From NCBI GenBank assembly GCA_030762935.1, contig CM060896.1:14736027-14800026 (forward strand): a DNA stretch of 64,000 bases, written 5' to 3'. The position numbers and the translations under genes are program-made. Under the pieces are notes generated by a model. It ran no database searches. It was not told the origin of the DNA and saw only the letters and a list, made by a program, of their open reading frames with translations. Shown here one piece after another: positions 33,489 through 42,660 of this stretch (positions are counted from its first letter, which is position 1; each line of letters opens with the position of its first letter). The stretch comes from Hymenopus coronatus. Its lineage: Eukaryota; Arthropoda; Insecta; Mantodea; Hymenopodidae.

Positions 33489-34165
33489 CAAAGTAAGCAA
33501 ACATTTTATTTATTAATGAGGACCGGATAAACGAATTTCTTGCGTATATCTATTATTTGGCATGCAGAGTATATTGCGTAATAAGAACTGTAAGTTATAC
33601 TTATCAGGTCGAAAATGCATTTTCGCAAGCATTCGAAATCTGATAAGTGATTTACACTTCGTGGTTAGCCAATTACTTTTTGAAATACTTGAAAATTTTG
33701 AAAAAAAAAATAATAAATCAAAATTGCTTTTCAATATTTTATTGAACATTAAGAAAAATGAATTCTCGATGTGAACAAATGAAAGGCTACATCTAAATAT
33801 GGACAAAGCCTTCTTATACACTCTTTTGTTAATGAATTTTGCAATAGATTCTTTACTTGAAGAAGCACATGTCTTGAGTGTTACGTCATTTCCTAATTGT
33901 ACTGTAAGTATTAATGACCTCTCAAACTCTTACAGTGCTTGTTGGCATGGCAATCAATAAATGAATTGCACATTTAGCTTACATTACCAAATATGTGTTC
34001 AGAAAGATTAACTTACATATCAGTATTTCAAAACATATGCTAAATAGTTCTGCTTGACTCCTGAGCATCGGTAACAAGGCAACCTTCGTTTTACAGACGA
34101 TGCGAAACGCAGTTCCTCACACAGCATTCACTATTCCATCCGATTAAGCGTATAATACTATAATG
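33489..34165. other. Unassigned AT-rich sequence with a hairpin
   Basis: Unique within the window. Contains the inverted repeat at 33600-33647 described separately. Open frames of 102 (minus) and 70 codons are AT-rich and unconvincing. Confidence 0.35.
33600..33647. repeat. Imperfect hairpin with embedded perfect palindrome
   Basis: CTTATCAGGTCGAAAATGC is mirrored by GCATTCGAAATCTGATAAG, and GAAAATGCATTTTC within it is a perfect 14-bp palindrome. Function unknown. Confidence 0.6.
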
Positions 34166-34219
34166 ACCTGCGGGCGTAATGGTTTGCGTGCTGGCAAGCT
34201 GCGGCTCAGGGTACATGCC
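34166..34219 (+). repeat. tRNA-like fragment (SINE head)
   Basis: CGGGCGTAATGGTTTGCGTG resembles a polymerase III A box, and GCGGCTCAGGGTACATGCC a weak B box. It adjoins the left arm of the inverted repeat. Confidence 0.35.
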
Positions 34220-34220
34220 T

Positions 34221-35003
34221 TATTTTTATTTACGCTTTTCTTTCTTATAGTTGTTCCCAGAACGATCTAAAAAGTCAATTTTCTTTCCGAATGTATAACA
34301 ATTCTGACATTGAACTTTTATATAATTAAGAAGTACCAGTAGAGCCAGGAGGAGAAACTAGTCGCTCGAGTATGCTCGAGCGGGGGCAAGTCGACACGGT
34401 GCCTAGTCGCTTTTCTTGCGGATTTATCCGTGCGATATAGTAGATGTAGTCAGTCGTTTGCAAGTGTTTGTGTCTGTGTCAATATACTGTGGGCTAGATG
34501 TTTCCCCTGGTGCTGCCGGCGCGGGGTGGTCACCCAGGCCCGATGCTGCTTGCGGGCTGTCAAGGATAGCAGTGTCAGCTAGCGGGGAGAACTATAGTAA
34601 TGCGGAACTCCTCGTGGGGCGGTGGGGGCTCCTCATAGAGGTAGTCCACCGTCGCCTCGGGGTTCGAATTGGGACTCCAGGTGGTCTGCGAAATCCGTGG
34701 CTTTATCCTGGGGCTCAAAGGGGAGTCTTCCGCGGGTGCCGTGGATGGGACGCTGGAATTGACTTTGTCTTTCCTACCAGTAGAGGTGTACAATTTTGCG
34801 ATTTCTACCTTGGCAGGTAGATTTCCCGCGGGCCAATCTGCGCAAAGGCAGAGGAAATTTCCTTCAGTGTTGAGAAAACTGGTTTACTAACGGTTGGCAG
34901 GAGTGAGGGTTTAGAGAACGAGATAGGATTGGGAAACCTGTCTGTCATTCTCTTGGCTGTAAACAGACTAACGGTTACCATGTATGGTCTTACAATATGA
35001 CAT
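34221..35003 (+). repeat. Left arm of a 2.5-kb inverted-repeat structure
   Basis: Blocks TTTTCTTTCCGAATGTATAA, TTCTGACATTGAAC, TATATAATTAAGA, AGGTGTACAATTTT, GGCAGGTAGATTTCCCGCGG, GCCAATCTGCGCAAAGG, AGGATTGGGAAA, AACAGACTAAC and TACAATATGAC recur in inverted order at 36475-36745. This arm is interrupted by a 430-bp insertion. It also has about 70 bp more than the right arm near 34855-34920. Confidence 0.75.
34345..34774. mobile_element. 430-bp insertion flanked by an 11-bp duplication
   Basis: TACCAGTAGAG occurs at 34334-34344 and 34775-34785, immediately outside this segment. The right arm of the inverted repeat lacks the segment, so this is an insertion. It is GC-rich, with the palindrome CGCTCGAGTATGCTCGAGCG and a B-box-like GGGGTTCGAATTGGG near 34656. 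No poly(A) and no inverted ends. An 11-bp duplication fits target-primed retroposition or a Mutator-like element; I cannot decide. Confidence 0.6.
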
Positions 35004-36474
35004 CCCAGGAGGATGTAAATCCTCCATGTGAGGCGGATAAGCAGGTGGAGAAGAATAAGAAGAGGAAATTTAATGGGGACGATAGTTTGGTACGACGTCA
35101 TTAATAATATAATTTTCTGCAGTGCCATTTCAATTAATTCGTTTAATTAGTTGAATCAAAATAAATAATTTTGATCCTTACTTTACTAAATGTAATAAAT
35201 AAATGAGTATAACATTTAAATAAGAAATAACAATGGTTGGAATTACAGGGTGTTTTGCTGTTTGAAGGTATCCTTTCATACAAAAGAAAGACACTTTTTT
35301 CTGAGAGTCTACAAATACGGTATGGCCCTACACTAGATAGGTAAAGCTTGCAAGTTCTAATTGTGATCGTTGTGAATCTATTTGGTTCCTAAAATAGTAC
35401 AGCATCGGCACCAGTACAGCATCATCCTTAAAGGTCGTTAAGCGAAAGTAAAAAATATCATCCTGGCTGACACTGCTCCTATTCTAGCATTGTTCCACAG
35501 TGACCACGATCTGTTGGGACCTAGAAATGTATCTGCTGACTACGCTTAGGCAACTCTCCCCTCCACTGTCTAATGCGGTCAGGACCTACCAGTTGCAATG
35601 CTATCTCTATAGGACCTGAAAACTCACTGGATGTATATGATGACTAATGTTTGTCGTCCACACCTGCCCTAGGAAGTCGAATAAGAACAAGCCTTACTGT
35701 AGAGTTAACAATAGGAGTTACCGAAGCTCAAACATTCCTATTACATTTTCATCCTAAATTAGTCTACGGTAAGCTGTTTGTGGAAACTCTTAAGTAGTGA
35801 GAATTATTTTCTTCTTAATACTTCTTGAAATTATTAGGAAAGAAAGCTTTTAAATAAGTTTATACACGTTTACAAGGTTTAACCGTTTACTCTTCAGCAA
35901 ATTTTGTTAGTGGCTTCCACACGGTTGTAAATTTGCCGGTATTTTCACATTTTTTTACATCGCTATATATTCTAATCTCAGTATAAATGTTTCGATATTT
36001 TACAGTTTTAAAATTCTCACGCATTTTTGACTCGTGTAAACGGACATGTGCAATGACGGAGATCGAAATATAATTACCTAATATGCGAGTGAGCATTATT
36101 AATCGGCAGCTTTCTTCAAGACAATTAAATTCGAAAAAAATGACGAGTAAATAATTGTGAAATGGAAAAAAAAAAAAAAAAAAAAAAAACCTGGAGACTA
36201 TTAAATACATATACTTTGAACGGTTGTAAACGAAAGGATAATAGTAGTGGTTGTGGTTGTGGTTGTAATAGTGGTAGTGGTATTTAAAGACTTTGCAGAT
36301 ATTACTAGTTGCTTTAAAACCGTAGAAAATGGTTGTTCAACTTAATTGTTGAAACAATCCCAATGAAAACGTTCCGAACAGTTTCAAAGTGGCGACGTTT
36401 TATTATTTCATTTGCAGTTTTGGGGCATATAATTGTGGACAACAACTTGAATGTAATAGTTTTAAGCATTAGGA
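35004..36474. other. Interior of the inverted-repeat structure
   Basis: 1.47 kb between the arms. It includes a 24-base A-run (36166-36189) and a GTGGTT-rich patch (36247-36272). A minus-strand frame at 36120-35887 reads VIAHVRLHESKMRENFKTVK then KCENTGKFTTVWKPLTKF and a stop. It is protein-like in composition but matches no family I know. Confidence 0.4.
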
Positions 36475-36745
36475 AGTCATATTGCAAGACCGTACATCGC
36501 AACGGTTAGTCTGTTTATGGTCAAGAGTATGACGGACAGATTTCCCAATCCTGCCTCGAACTTCCTACCTTTGCGCAGATTGGCCCGCGGGAAATCTACC
36601 TGCCAGCGTAGGTGCAGGAAGTAGACATAGGAAAATTGTACACCTCTTAATTATATAGAAGTTCAATGTCAGAATCGTTATACATTCGGAAAGAAAATTG
36701 GCTTAACTAGACCGTTCTAAAACATATAGAAAAAGAATAAAAATA
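36475..36745 (-). repeat. Right arm of the 2.5-kb inverted-repeat structure
   Basis: Inverted match to 34221-35003 without the 430-bp insertion, reading (inverted) CTATATAATTAAGAGGTGTA across the empty site. It ends in an A-rich tail that abuts HINE copy 23. Confidence 0.75.
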
Positions 36746-36748
36746 AAT

Positions 36749-37441
36749 AAAAAATCTGATGTGTTCCATTCACATGACTTTCTCTACATCTCTGCTACAA
36801 ATTATTGTTAAAAAACTTATGCTTCTATTTATTTCATGCTAACCGAGAAAAAATTAGCGGAAATAGTCTTATTACTTACTTCCTTGTAAGTAGAAACGAA
36901 ATAAGGGAGTATCATAAGTTTAAGTGATAGTCAAAAGCTGGTTGTTATGTGACTGAAGTTCCTTTGTTTGTATGGACAGGAGTTGACAAATTCCTGCGTG
37001 AGAAATGTTTAAGTTTTTCAAAGCTGAAACCAATAACAAGGAATATCTCAAAAACGATCAACTCCACGAAACAAATGTATGAAACATAAATTGTGTGTTT
37101 TAAGGTGCTCTACATTTTTTGTGTGGTAAGTTTTTGTCCATCTCTTATGGTTCAGCAGTTATACAAAACTCCGTAAAATTCATCTAGAATAAAGCAGTCT
37201 TCAGAGGCTATTCCCAGAAAATTCAAGATATACATTTTATTTGTCAGATAAATATCTTTAATATACGATATTTTAATCAAAATCGTTAGAGCTAGTTTTA
37301 AGAGAAAACAAAATTTTCGAAAATGTTTCCATGTAAAGGGTAGTTAGGGGTGGTTGAAAATATTCGTGTCACATCCTTGGAAGATACCAAACTTAAATAC
37401 CAAGTTTGGTGTTTAACCGTCTTTTCGTTTTGAGCTATGCT

Positions 37442-37503
<62 letters not shown>

Positions 37504-37647
37504 ACCTGTTTCTGAAAATACTTTTTTTGGATTCAGGGGGTCCTAAAACATGTATTTCCGGAGTAATCTCGACACGAATTTTTGGGTGGAATACATTACT
37601 TCTCTATCTCCATGTACATTGTACATACTGGGCTAGAGAAAGTAAAA
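36749..37647 (-). mobile_element. HINE copy 23, full length, subgroup A, long CA tract
   Basis: AAAAAATCTGATGTGTTCCA to GTACATACTGGGCTAGAGAAAGTAAAA. The CA tract at 37444-37501 is about 28 repeats at the usual site before GAACCTGTTTCTGAAAATAC. The 5' palindrome is of the variant CTCCATGTACATTGTACAT. Subgroup A marker TTTGTATGGACAGGAGTTGA. Confidence 0.85.
37444..37501. repeat. (CA)n microsatellite inside HINE copy 23
   Basis: About 28 uninterrupted CA repeats at the conserved internal GT/CA site of the element. Confidence 0.95.
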
Positions 37648-37899
37648 CGGCACGTCACTCGAGCTATGATTTAACTACAAACGCAAGCATGCTGATATGA
37701 GACGCTTAACGAATGGTCTGGTGGATACGGTATAAGGACCTGTATTTCGCATCGTCTGTGAACCTCAGGTTGCATAGTAACCGATCCGCAGGGTGTCCGG
37801 CGGTGCATATTTTAAGATACTTGCATGATAGTTACCTGTTGAAGAGCAGCTCACTATGGCTCTGATAGCCAGGGATGGTGAATCAGCCCAATTTATAAA
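37648..37899. other. Short spacer
   Basis: No recognised signal. Confidence 0.4.
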
Positions 37900-38437
37900 A
37901 TATTTACATTCAAGTTTCTTTCGCTACGCATTTTTTTCAACAAATTTTCTTCTTAGTCTTCTATCTAATCCACGTTAGTCGAGATAAACATTTGTAGCAG
38001 TGGTTTTACATATTTTCTTGTAGATACAAAGGAATAAGGGCATACACTAGGCTAAACGATAGTCAAATCTTTTAAAAGCTGGCGCAATGTAATGGCTTTG
38101 AAATCTCGTTCTCTTTTCATGGTGGGGTTGGAAAAATATCCGTTGCCATTATGATTCAAATCAATGACAACATACATAGCGAGATCTAGAATTTATGTAG
38201 TAGAATGTGTGTGTCTTTTATGATTCAGAATAAAGAGAACTTCAGAGACTCTTCCAGGAAATTTAAGATATGCATTTTATTTTAATGAAAATACCTAAAT
38301 TGTATGGCATTTTAATCAAAATCGTTAGAGACATTTTTGAGAAAATCAAAATTGTTGACCTTTTCCCGTGTAAAGGGTAATTTGTGGTGTCGCATCCCTG
38401 AAAGATGTTCAACATAAGTTTGGATTTTAAACGACTG

Positions 38438-38481
<44 letters not shown>
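37900..38481 (-). mobile_element. HINE copy 24, decayed, 5'-truncated at its CA tract
   Basis: The 3' end is worn away. Recognisable are CTTTTAAAAGCTGG, GATTCAGAATAAAGAGAACT, TTTAATCAAAATCGTTAGAG and TCGCATCCCTGAAAGATG. It stops in a (CA)n tract of about 20 repeats (38440-38481), at which a SINE A copy begins. Confidence 0.65.
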
Positions 38482-38703
38482 AACAGGTGGCCGAGTGCCT
38501 AGAACACTCGCTTCTCACTAGGTGCGATCTCAGGTGACGGCATATGGGATTTGTGATGGGCAAAGCGGCGCAGGAGCTAGTTTTCTCTGGGTTCTTCGGT
38601 TTCCTCCGCCATCCCATTCCACCGGTGCTCCATCTTCATTCCATGTATAATCAGTGTCTCGTCTGCGGTGCTATAGTAGTAAAAGCTAGCGTTAAACACA
38701 ATT
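38482..38703 (+). mobile_element. SINE family A copy
   Basis: Starts within two bases of the (CA)n tract with the A-box head GGTGGCCGAGTGCCTAGAAC. It continues CCACCGGTGCTCCATCTTCA, TGTATAATCAGTGTCTCGTC, TGCGGTGCTATAGTAGTAAA and ends GCGTTAAACACAATTAAAAAA. The head resembles a tRNA-Ser/Leu class A box. The B box is degenerate. Confidence 0.72.
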
Positions 38704-39608
38704 AAAAAATCTGTGATAAACTTACATGGCTTTCTCTAGCTACTCTACACACAAACTTCTTACAAAAGATAATTCTTCTTTCCACACCATGCTAATCAAG
38801 ATAAATATTAGCAGAATTTTATTACTTAGTTCCTTATAAGTAGAATGGCACTAAGGGAATGCACTAGGCTAAAATGATAGTCAAATGTTTTAAAAGCTGT
38901 TGTTATGCGATCGTCATTGCAAATCGCTTCTTTGCTAGGCCAGGAGTAGAACAAAAGAAAAGCGGACACTTCCGTATGAGAAAAGTACAAGTACTTACAA
39001 CTGGAACTAATAACAAGGAATACCTCGAAAACGGTAAGCTCCACGAAAAAATGTATAGGACATTACTTGTGTATTTTAACAAGATCTACATTTTTTGTAT
39101 AGTAAGTTTTTGTCTATCTCTTACGGTTTACTAGTTATGCCAAATAAGGCAAAATTCGTCCAGAATAAACAGGTCTTTAGAAGCTATTCCCAGAAAATTC
39201 AAGACATACATTTTATTTGTGATAGAAATGGCTTTAATATGTGGTATTTTAATCAAAATCGTTAGAGCCATTTTTAAGAAAAACAAAATTTTCGAAAAAA
39301 TTTCCATGTAAAGGGTAGTTAGGGGTGGGTGGATTCTCTTGAAAATCTTCGTGTCGCATCCTTGGAAGACATCAAACTTAAATAACAAGTTTGGTATTTA
39401 ACCGTTTTTTCGTTTATGAGCTATGCTATCCACAGACACACATACAAACACACACAAATACAAGGACCTGTTTCTGAAAATGCTTTTTTTGGACTCAGGG
39501 GGACCTAAAACATGTATTTCCGGTGAAATCTTGACATGGAATTGTTGGGTGGAATACAATACTTCTCTATCCCTATGTAAATGGTACATACGGGGCTAGA
39601 GAAAGTAA
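38704..39608 (-). mobile_element. HINE copy 25, full length, subgroup B
   Basis: It begins in the A-run that ends the SINE A copy (AATTAAAAAATCTGTGATAA) and ends CGGGGCTAGAGAAAGTAAAACACC. B marker TCGCTTCTTTGCTAGGCCAG. So a HINE sits at the A-rich tail of a SINE, as copy 21 does for a LINE. Confidence 0.84.
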
Positions 39609-40090
39609 AACACCAAGGCGGCTCGATCATAAGAGCTTCAATACTTCCATTTTAACAAATTTGCAGTTTCTTGAGGCTGAGGAAAGGAAAGAGAGTTGGG
39701 GTTGGTACATTTTGAAACAATCCATGTGGGTGCAGTTTGGATAAAAATCGAAAGTCGTTCGCACACACCTCTGGTTCTACCCCTCGATTCCATCCTTAAT
39801 AAATGTAATCCTACGACAAATGGATTCTTTACTTTCTTAAAACTACTTGGCAGGTTGTTCAGACTTCGCTAGAATATAACCAATACAGATAGCCTATTTC
39901 TGACATATAGTATATTTATGGCTAGAATATGCTTATTGAAGATGACTGTACTAACAGAGTCCTTTTAATGTAGCATACCAAGAGTAGGGGAACTGTTTTC
40001 ATATTTAGGAAATTTCCTTGGGGCGTATCTTTGGTGCGGCAGTTTATAGTAAATATATACAACTGTGAGTGTTTCCAAACTTTAGAATAG
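39609..40090. other. Unassigned spacer
   Basis: Unique sequence, no motif recognised. Confidence 0.35.
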
Positions 40091-40936
40091 AAAAACCAGA
40101 TGTGTACCATTCACATGACTTTCTCTACATCTCTGCAACAAATAATTGTTAAACGTTTATTGTTCTATTCTATTCTAATGCTAATCGAAAAAAAAATACC
40201 AGAAATAGTCTTATTACTTGCTTCCTTGTAAGAAGAAGCGAAATAAGGGAGTACCGCAGGTTAAAGTGATAGTCAAAAGCTGATTGCTATGTGACTGAAG
40301 TTCCTTTGTTTGTATGGACAGGAGTTGACAAATTCCTGTATGAGAAAAGGATAGTTTTTCACAGCTAAAACCAAAAACAAGAAATATATAAAAAACGATA
40401 AACTCCTCTTAAAAAATGTATATAACATAAATTGTGTGTTTTAACGTGCTCTACATTTTTTGTAATGTAAGTTTTTGTCCATCTCTTATAGTTTAGCAGT
40501 TATGCAAAATTTCGTAAAATTCATCCAGAATAAAGTAGTCTTCAGAGGCTATTCCCAGAAAATTCAAGATATACATTTTATTTTTCAGGTAAATATCTTT
40601 AATATACGAAATTTTAATCAAAATCGTTAGAGCCATTTTTAATAAAATCAAAATGTTCGAAATTTTTACCATGGGGTGGGGAGATTTTTCTCAAAATCTT
40701 CATGACGCATCTCTGGAGGATACTAAACTTAAATACCAACTTTGGTATTTTACCGACTTTTCGTTTTTGAGTTATCGTGTTCACGGACACACGGACCTTT
40801 TTCTGAAAATATCTACTTTTTTTGGATACAGGGGACCCTAAAACATTATTTCCGGTGAAATCTCGGTATCGAATTTTTGGGTGGAGTGCAATACCTTCTC
40901 TATTCACTATGTACATAGAAAGTGTAGAGAAAGTAA
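40091..40936 (-). mobile_element. HINE copy 26, full length, subgroup A
   Basis: AAAAACCAGATGTGTACCAT to CATAGAAAGTGTAGAGAAAGTAAC. The 5' palindrome arms are ACTTTCTCTACACTTTCTAT on the element strand. No GT expansion (only ACACACGGACC). Subgroup A. Confidence 0.83.
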
Positions 40937-40937
40937 C

Positions 40938-41395
40938 AAGTCAGTTAAATACCAAAATTGATATTTTAAGTTCAGCATCCTCTAAAGATGCGACACAAAG
41001 AGTTGCAAGAAAATCTCCCACCCCAAACTACCCGTTACATGGAAGCATTTAGAAACTTTTGATTTTCTCAAAAATGGCTCTAACGATTTTCATTAAAATA
41101 CTTGAAGATACTTGATGACAAATAAACTGAATTCTCCGGGAATATCGTCTGAAGTCCTCTCCATTCATGCATAACTGGTAAACTGCAACACACAGACAAA
41201 AGCTTACTACATAAAACACGTAGGTCTCATTAAAACACACACTTTTGTGGAGCTAACGGTTTCCAAGATTGTCAGTTTGAAAATACATACTTAGTACCTA
41301 CTTTTCTCAAACGGAATTGTCATTACTGCTTCTTTTGTTTCATGTACTCCTGTGCATCCAAAGAGAACGAAACTTCATTTAGCGACAAAATTGCA
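40938..41395 (+). mobile_element. HINE internal fragment facing copy 26
   Basis: Begins at CAGTTAAATACCAAAATTGA, two bases after the 5' end of the opposite-strand copy 26, and runs to about CAAAGAGAACGAAACTTCATT. The two form a head-to-head arrangement in which the fragment lacks its own 5' third. Confidence 0.65.
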
Positions 41396-42290
41396 TTTTA
41401 CTTTTTCTAGCATCTATAAACAATGTACATAGTGGATAGAGAAGGAATTGTATTTCCCCCAAAAATTTGCTACCGTGATTTCACCCGAAATACATGTTTT
41501 GAGAATAAAAACAACATTTTAGAAACATGTCCGCGCGCGCGCGCGCGCGTGTGTGTGTGTGTGTTTGGGGCGGGGGCGGCATCATAATTCAAAAAGGAAA
41601 AGTCGGTCCAATACTAAACTTGGTATTTAAGTTCAATGTCTTCCAAAGATGCGACTCGGAGGTTTTCAACAAAGTCGTCCTACCAACTACCCTTTAAATG
41701 GAACTGTTTTCTAAAGTTTTTATTTTCTCAAAAAGGCTAACGATTTTGATTAAAATGCCGTATCTTTAAGATATTTTCACGACAAACCAAAGACGTCTTC
41801 ATTCTGAATGATTTTTTATAACTTTTGTATAACTGGTATCCCGTAAGAGATAGACAAAAATTTACTACACAAAAAATGAAGATATCATTAAAACACATAA
41901 TTTATATCATACATTTATTACTTTTTATTTTATTTATTTATTTATTTTTTGTAGAGTTAACGTTATCGAAATATTCCGAGATATTTACTTCAGTTTTAAG
42001 CTATTTAAACTTTTCTCAAACGAGAAATTGTTCTTTTCGTCCCTCTTTTGTTTACTCCTAACAAGAAAAGAAAAACGAATTTCCATAGTTTCACATAACG
42101 ACTGGCTTTTGAAGGATTGGGTTTTAAGATTCGCTTTAGCCTGTGCATTCCTTTATTTCTCTTCCACTAATAAAGAAGCAAGTTAAAAGACCAATTCTGG
42201 TAATGTTTTTCTTAATTAACTTGAAGTAAAAAAGAAGCCTGTTTGTGGAACAGCTGGAGAAAGTCATGTTAATGGAACACATAAGTTTTT
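41396..42290 (+). mobile_element. HINE copy 28, full length, subgroup B, CG/GT tract
   Basis: TTTTACTTTTTCTAGCATCT to GAGAAAGTCATGTTAATGGAACACATAAG. The tract site is a (CG)n run followed by (GT)n (41531-41564), unlike all other copies. Subgroup B-like 3' half with a private T-rich expansion (TATTTATTTATTTATTTTTTG). Confidence 0.8.
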
Positions 42291-42385
42291 TGGGCTCACA
42301 GGGCCTGAAAACATTTTTCCAGTGAAATCTCATCATCGAATTTTGAATGAAATACAGTACTCACTTCCCCAATGTAGCAGAGAAA
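42291..42385 (-). mobile_element. HINE 5'-region fragment, opposite strand
   Basis: TTTTTTGGGCTCACAGGGCCTG, CATTTTTCCAGTGAAATCTC and ATCGAATTTTGAATGAAATA match the 5' third on the minus strand. It abuts the 3' end of copy 28. Confidence 0.55.
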
Positions 42386-42660
42386 GTTTGTGTAAATGTT
42401 GAACAAGTTGACAGTTGTTTAGATTTGAAAATGACAATTGAGTGTAGCACACGCGTCTCACCGGCAAGACAGACAGGCACAGTAAGGTGATCCTCTGGAT
42501 GCGTCATGTCGCGAAGGACAAAACAGCACGCCAAGTTGGCACGGCTACACACAGGCACGCGTGATGGCATCCCTTCATGACAAGCAGTGGGTGTTCCAAA
42601 CCAGCCAAGTCGGATAATCTCGAGCGCATGATAGTGCATCACCGTTTTAAGTGGGAAACT
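42386..42660. other. Flank of the 77-bp array
   Basis: GC-richer unique sequence. A minus-strand open frame of 117 codons runs from the first array unit through this flank (42361-42714). It has no recognisable domain, and its first residues are array sequence. Confidence 0.35.

Noticed and set aside
34416..34820. 134-codon GC-rich open frame
   Set aside because: It spans the boundary of a 430-bp insertion and its target, so it cannot be an old gene. The open frame follows from GC-rich composition.
35247..35290. Left end of another CAGGGTGTTT transposon
   Set aside because: CAGGGTGTTTTGCTGTTTG resembles such ends, but I found no inverted partner within the next 1.5 kb.
37298..37700. Cys-Val and Thr-His repeat peptides
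   Set aside because: They are translations of the (CA)n/(GT)n tract in HINE copy 23; the same applies at 45769, 54299 and 62287.
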